A stretch of DNA of 16,153 nt from JBDIBB01 sp039812685 (GTDB lineage Bacteria; Acidobacteriota; Vicinamibacteria; Vicinamibacterales; JAFNAJ01), in the NCBI GenBank assembly GCA_039812685.1, contig JBDIBB010000087.1, forward strand, positions 1 to 16,153, given 5' to 3'. How positions within the stretch are numbered: position 1 is the first letter of the stretch; each line of letters starts with the position of its first letter. This document shows, in pieces, positions 14,623-16,153 of the stretch. The translations under genes and the position numbers were made by a program. The notes below the pieces were generated by a model. That model worked only from the letters and a program-made list of their open reading frames with translations. It searched no databases and was not told the origin of the DNA.

Positions 14623-15794
14623 CAGCGGGCGCCCTTGCCCGTCACCACCGCGCGCGGGGTCGCGGCGAGGATCTTGATGTCGTTCCAGATCGAGGGGCGC
14701 CGCGCGTAGCGCAGGTCGAGGCGCACCATCTCGTCGAAGGTGGTGCGGCTGCGGCCCTTCACCTGCCAGAGCCCGGTGACGCCCGGCATGGCGTCGAGCA
14801 CCCGCCGGCGGTGCCAGAGCTGATACTGCTCCACCTCGAAGGGCAACGGCGGCCGCGGGCCGACGAGCGACATCTCGCCGGTCAGCACGTTCCAGAATTG
14901 CGGCAGCTCGTCGAGGCTCGACCGGCGCAGGAAGCGGCCCACCGGCGTGATGCGCGGGTCGCCCTGCAGCTTGTAGACCTGGCCGTTGGCACCCTTCTGC
15001 CGGTCGCTCGCCGTGATGAACCACTTGACGTAGTCCTGGTGGATACCGTGGCCGGCGTTGGCGTACATCGACCGGAACTTGATCATCCGGAACGGGCGGC
15101 CGCCCATCCCGACGCGCTCCTGCCTGAAGAACACGGGCCCCGGGGAGCTGAGCTTCACGCCGAGGGCGACGACGGCGTAGACCGGCGCGAGCGCCAGCAT
15201 CAGCGCGAGGCTGCCGGCCACGTCGAGCGCGCGCTTGGCCGCGCGGTAGAGCCTGGCCCTGGGCCGCTCCGGCAATTCCTCGAGCAGCGGATCGACGGGC
15301 GAGCCCTCGCCCGGCGCCAGCGGCTCGCCGGCGTGCGTGTAGCGCCGCACCGAGACGACGGTCTGCGCCTCGTCGCCGAGGCACCGGGTCAGCACGCGGC
15401 GCACACGCCGCTCCACCTTGGCCGGCACGCTGCCCTCGCCGCGGCTGATGTCGGTGAGGATGAGGCCGAGCACGGCGTCCTGCTCGAACCACCCGACGAG
15501 ATCGGTGTCGCGCTTGACGGCCGCCAGGGCGCGCACGACCGTGTCCCATTCGGCGGCGGACACCTCGGCCGCCTGCGCCGTGAGCTCCACGAGCAGCACG
15601 GAGAAGGAGTGGCCGAAGCGATCGGCGTGGCGCCGCTCGCGGCGCAGCGTGTCGTGGAAGATCGCGGGATTGAGCACGTATCGATCGAGGCCGCCAGCCG
15701 GCGGCGACACCTCGCGAGCCCCTGCCCGGCCGGCGGCGCGGCGACGGGCATACGATCCAAGCCGAGGCAACGCTGGCGACGCGATGGTGCTCAT
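14622..15794 (-). CDS. monotopic phosphoglycosyl transferase with N-terminal degenerate GGDEF-like domain
   Basis: A 390-residue protein in two parts. Residues about 180-385 are the bacterial sugar transferase domain (PglC/WcaJ/PssY type): a membrane-dipping hydrophobic helix (188-213), VFFRQERVGMGGRPFRMIKFRS (221-242), SLDELPQFWNVLTGEMSLVGPRP (293-315) with the catalytic Asp-Glu pair, and PGVTGLWQVKGRS (337-349). It would transfer a phospho-sugar to undecaprenyl phosphate and start glycan assembly at the inner membrane. Residues about 36-140 resemble a GGDEF domain (FHDTLRRERRHADRFG, SVLLVEL, RDTDLVGW), but the GGDEF motif itself is replaced by FEQDA, so cyclase activity is unlikely. The four-helix domain of WbaP/WcaJ long forms is absent. 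ATG 15794 has AGAAGGA nine bases upstream and overlaps the preceding gene (ATGA); the open frame to 15983 is not used. Confidence 0.9.
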   Translation of the reverse strand: MSTIASPALPRLGSYARRRAAGRAGAREVSPPAGGLDRYVLNPAIFHDTLRRERRHADRFGHSFSVLLVELTAQAAEVSAAEWDTVVRALAAVKRDTDLVGWFEQDAVLGLILTDISRGEGSVPAKVERRVRRVLTRCLGDEAQTVVSVRRYTHAGEPLAPGEGSPVDPLLEELPERPRARLYRAAKRALDVAGSLALMLALAPVYAVVALGVKLSSPGPVFFRQERVGMGGRPFRMIKFRSMYANAGHGIHQDYVKWFITASDRQKGANGQVYKLQGDPRITPVGRFLRRSSLDELPQFWNVLTGEMSLVGPRPPLPFEVEQYQLWHRRRVLDAMPGVTGLWQVKGRSRTTFDEMVRLDLRYARRPSIWNDIKILAATPRAVVTGKGAR

Positions 15795-16153
15795 GAACGG
15801 CGGTCCTTCTTCCGCCGGGCGGTGATGGCGGCCGATCGCAGCCGCACGCGAGATCCCCACTCCCCGGGCAGGACGAGCAGCAGCGCCTGGCGAATTCGCC
15901 GGAGGCCGGCGGCGGCGCTTTCCTCGCCCGCCTCGACCTTGTCGCTCAGAATGGCGCCCGCGACGATCCCTTCCTTGTACCAACCGACGATGTCGGTGTC
16001 CCTCACTACGTGTCGCAGGCCGATCAGCAACTGATCGGGCGAGGCTGGTGCGTGCGGCACCGCTGTCTCTTCCGCGGGAGCGAGCCTGACGAGCAGCAGC
16101 CGCGCCACCCGACGGCCACGGCCTACCCGCGCCCGCTCCACCTCGAGAAAATA
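15791..16153 (-). CDS. stand-alone degenerate GGDEF-like protein (partial, start outside window)
   Basis: The last 120 residues of a gene whose frame is open to the window edge; a GTG exists at 16141, but the residues before it (YFLEV) continue the expected helix, so the true start is probably outside. The segment VERARVGRGRRVARLLLVRL and the later RHVVRDTDIVGWYKEGIVAGAIL align by eye with RRERRHADRFGHSFSVLLVEL and AAVKRDTDLVGWFEQDAVLGLIL in the N-terminal domain of the next gene. In particular DTD[IL]VGW[YF] is shared. The GGDEF motif is replaced by YKEGI, so it should not be a cyclase; a pseudo-GGDEF regulatory or scaffold role is inferred only. The stop overlaps the sugar transferase start (ATGA). 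The basic tail (ARRKKDRRS) is unexplained. Confidence 0.7.
   Translation of the reverse strand, partial: YFLEVERARVGRGRRVARLLLVRLAPAEETAVPHAPASPDQLLIGLRHVVRDTDIVGWYKEGIVAGAILSDKVEAGEESAAAGLRRIRQALLLVLPGEWGSRVRLRSAAITARRKKDRRS
15804..15810 (-). promoter_or_regulatory. ribosome binding site of the phosphoglycosyl transferase
   Basis: AGAAGGA on the coding strand lies nine bases before ATG 15794. It fixes the start of the fused protein and excludes the arginine-rich upstream extension to 15983. Confidence 0.55.

Noticed and set aside
14125..15549. A long minus-strand frame fused to the N-acetyltransferase
   Set aside because: The upstream portion is an out-of-frame reading of the phosphoglycosyl transferase gene; the real start is the ATG at 14622 in a TGATG overlap.
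14622..15794. Active diguanylate cyclase fused to a sugar transferase
   Set aside because: The GGDEF signature and the metal and substrate residues expected around it are missing, so only a degenerate domain is claimed.

Overview
High-GC bacterial DNA carrying 16 genes or gene ends, all on the minus strand and tightly packed (stop/start overlaps at several junctions, longest gap about 143 bases). It is an interior slice of one cell-surface polysaccharide or glycolipid biosynthesis locus, and both edges cut through genes. Transcription runs from position 16153 towards 1. The gene families, the exosortase-style neighbourhood types (deacetylase plus FemAB, acyl-AMP ligase plus lone acyl carrier protein) and the base composition fit an Acidobacteriota-like organism (Vicinamibacteria type). 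That is inference; Myxococcota or another high-GC Gram-negative is possible. No rRNA, tRNA, CRISPR array, transposase, integrase or convincing terminator was seen.

Right part (about 16.1-13.0 kb): a partial small protein with a degenerate GGDEF-like domain; a monotopic phosphoglycosyl transferase with the same kind of domain fused to its N-terminus; a hexapeptide-repeat N-acetyltransferase; and a Gfo/Idh/MocA dehydrogenase. With the DegT-type aminotransferase at 9269-10462, the last two form a WlbA/WlbB/WlbC-like set for making an acetamido sugar nucleotide. The phosphoglycosyl transferase would start glycan assembly on the lipid carrier.

Middle part (13.0-6.9 kb): a polysaccharide deacetylase and a FemAB/GNAT-like acyltransferase, the aminotransferase, a DUF354 glycosyltransferase-like protein, and an unrecognised all-helical, probably toroidal protein that overlaps it.

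Left part (6.9-0 kb), noticeably lower in GC: a fatty-acyl-AMP-ligase-like enzyme, a lone acyl carrier protein, an MBOAT O-acyltransferase and an SGNH-like membrane protein. These four consecutive genes have the same functional logic as DltA-DltC-DltB-DltD, the teichoic acid D-alanylation pathway. A second deacetylase-FemAB pair and the start of a glycosyltransferase follow. The proposed picture is sugar nucleotide synthesis and lipid-linked initiation on the right, polymer assembly and deacetylation in the middle, and carrier-protein-dependent acylation of the exported glycan on the left. The most notable items are the Dlt-like acylation cassette and the duplicated GGDEF-like domain.
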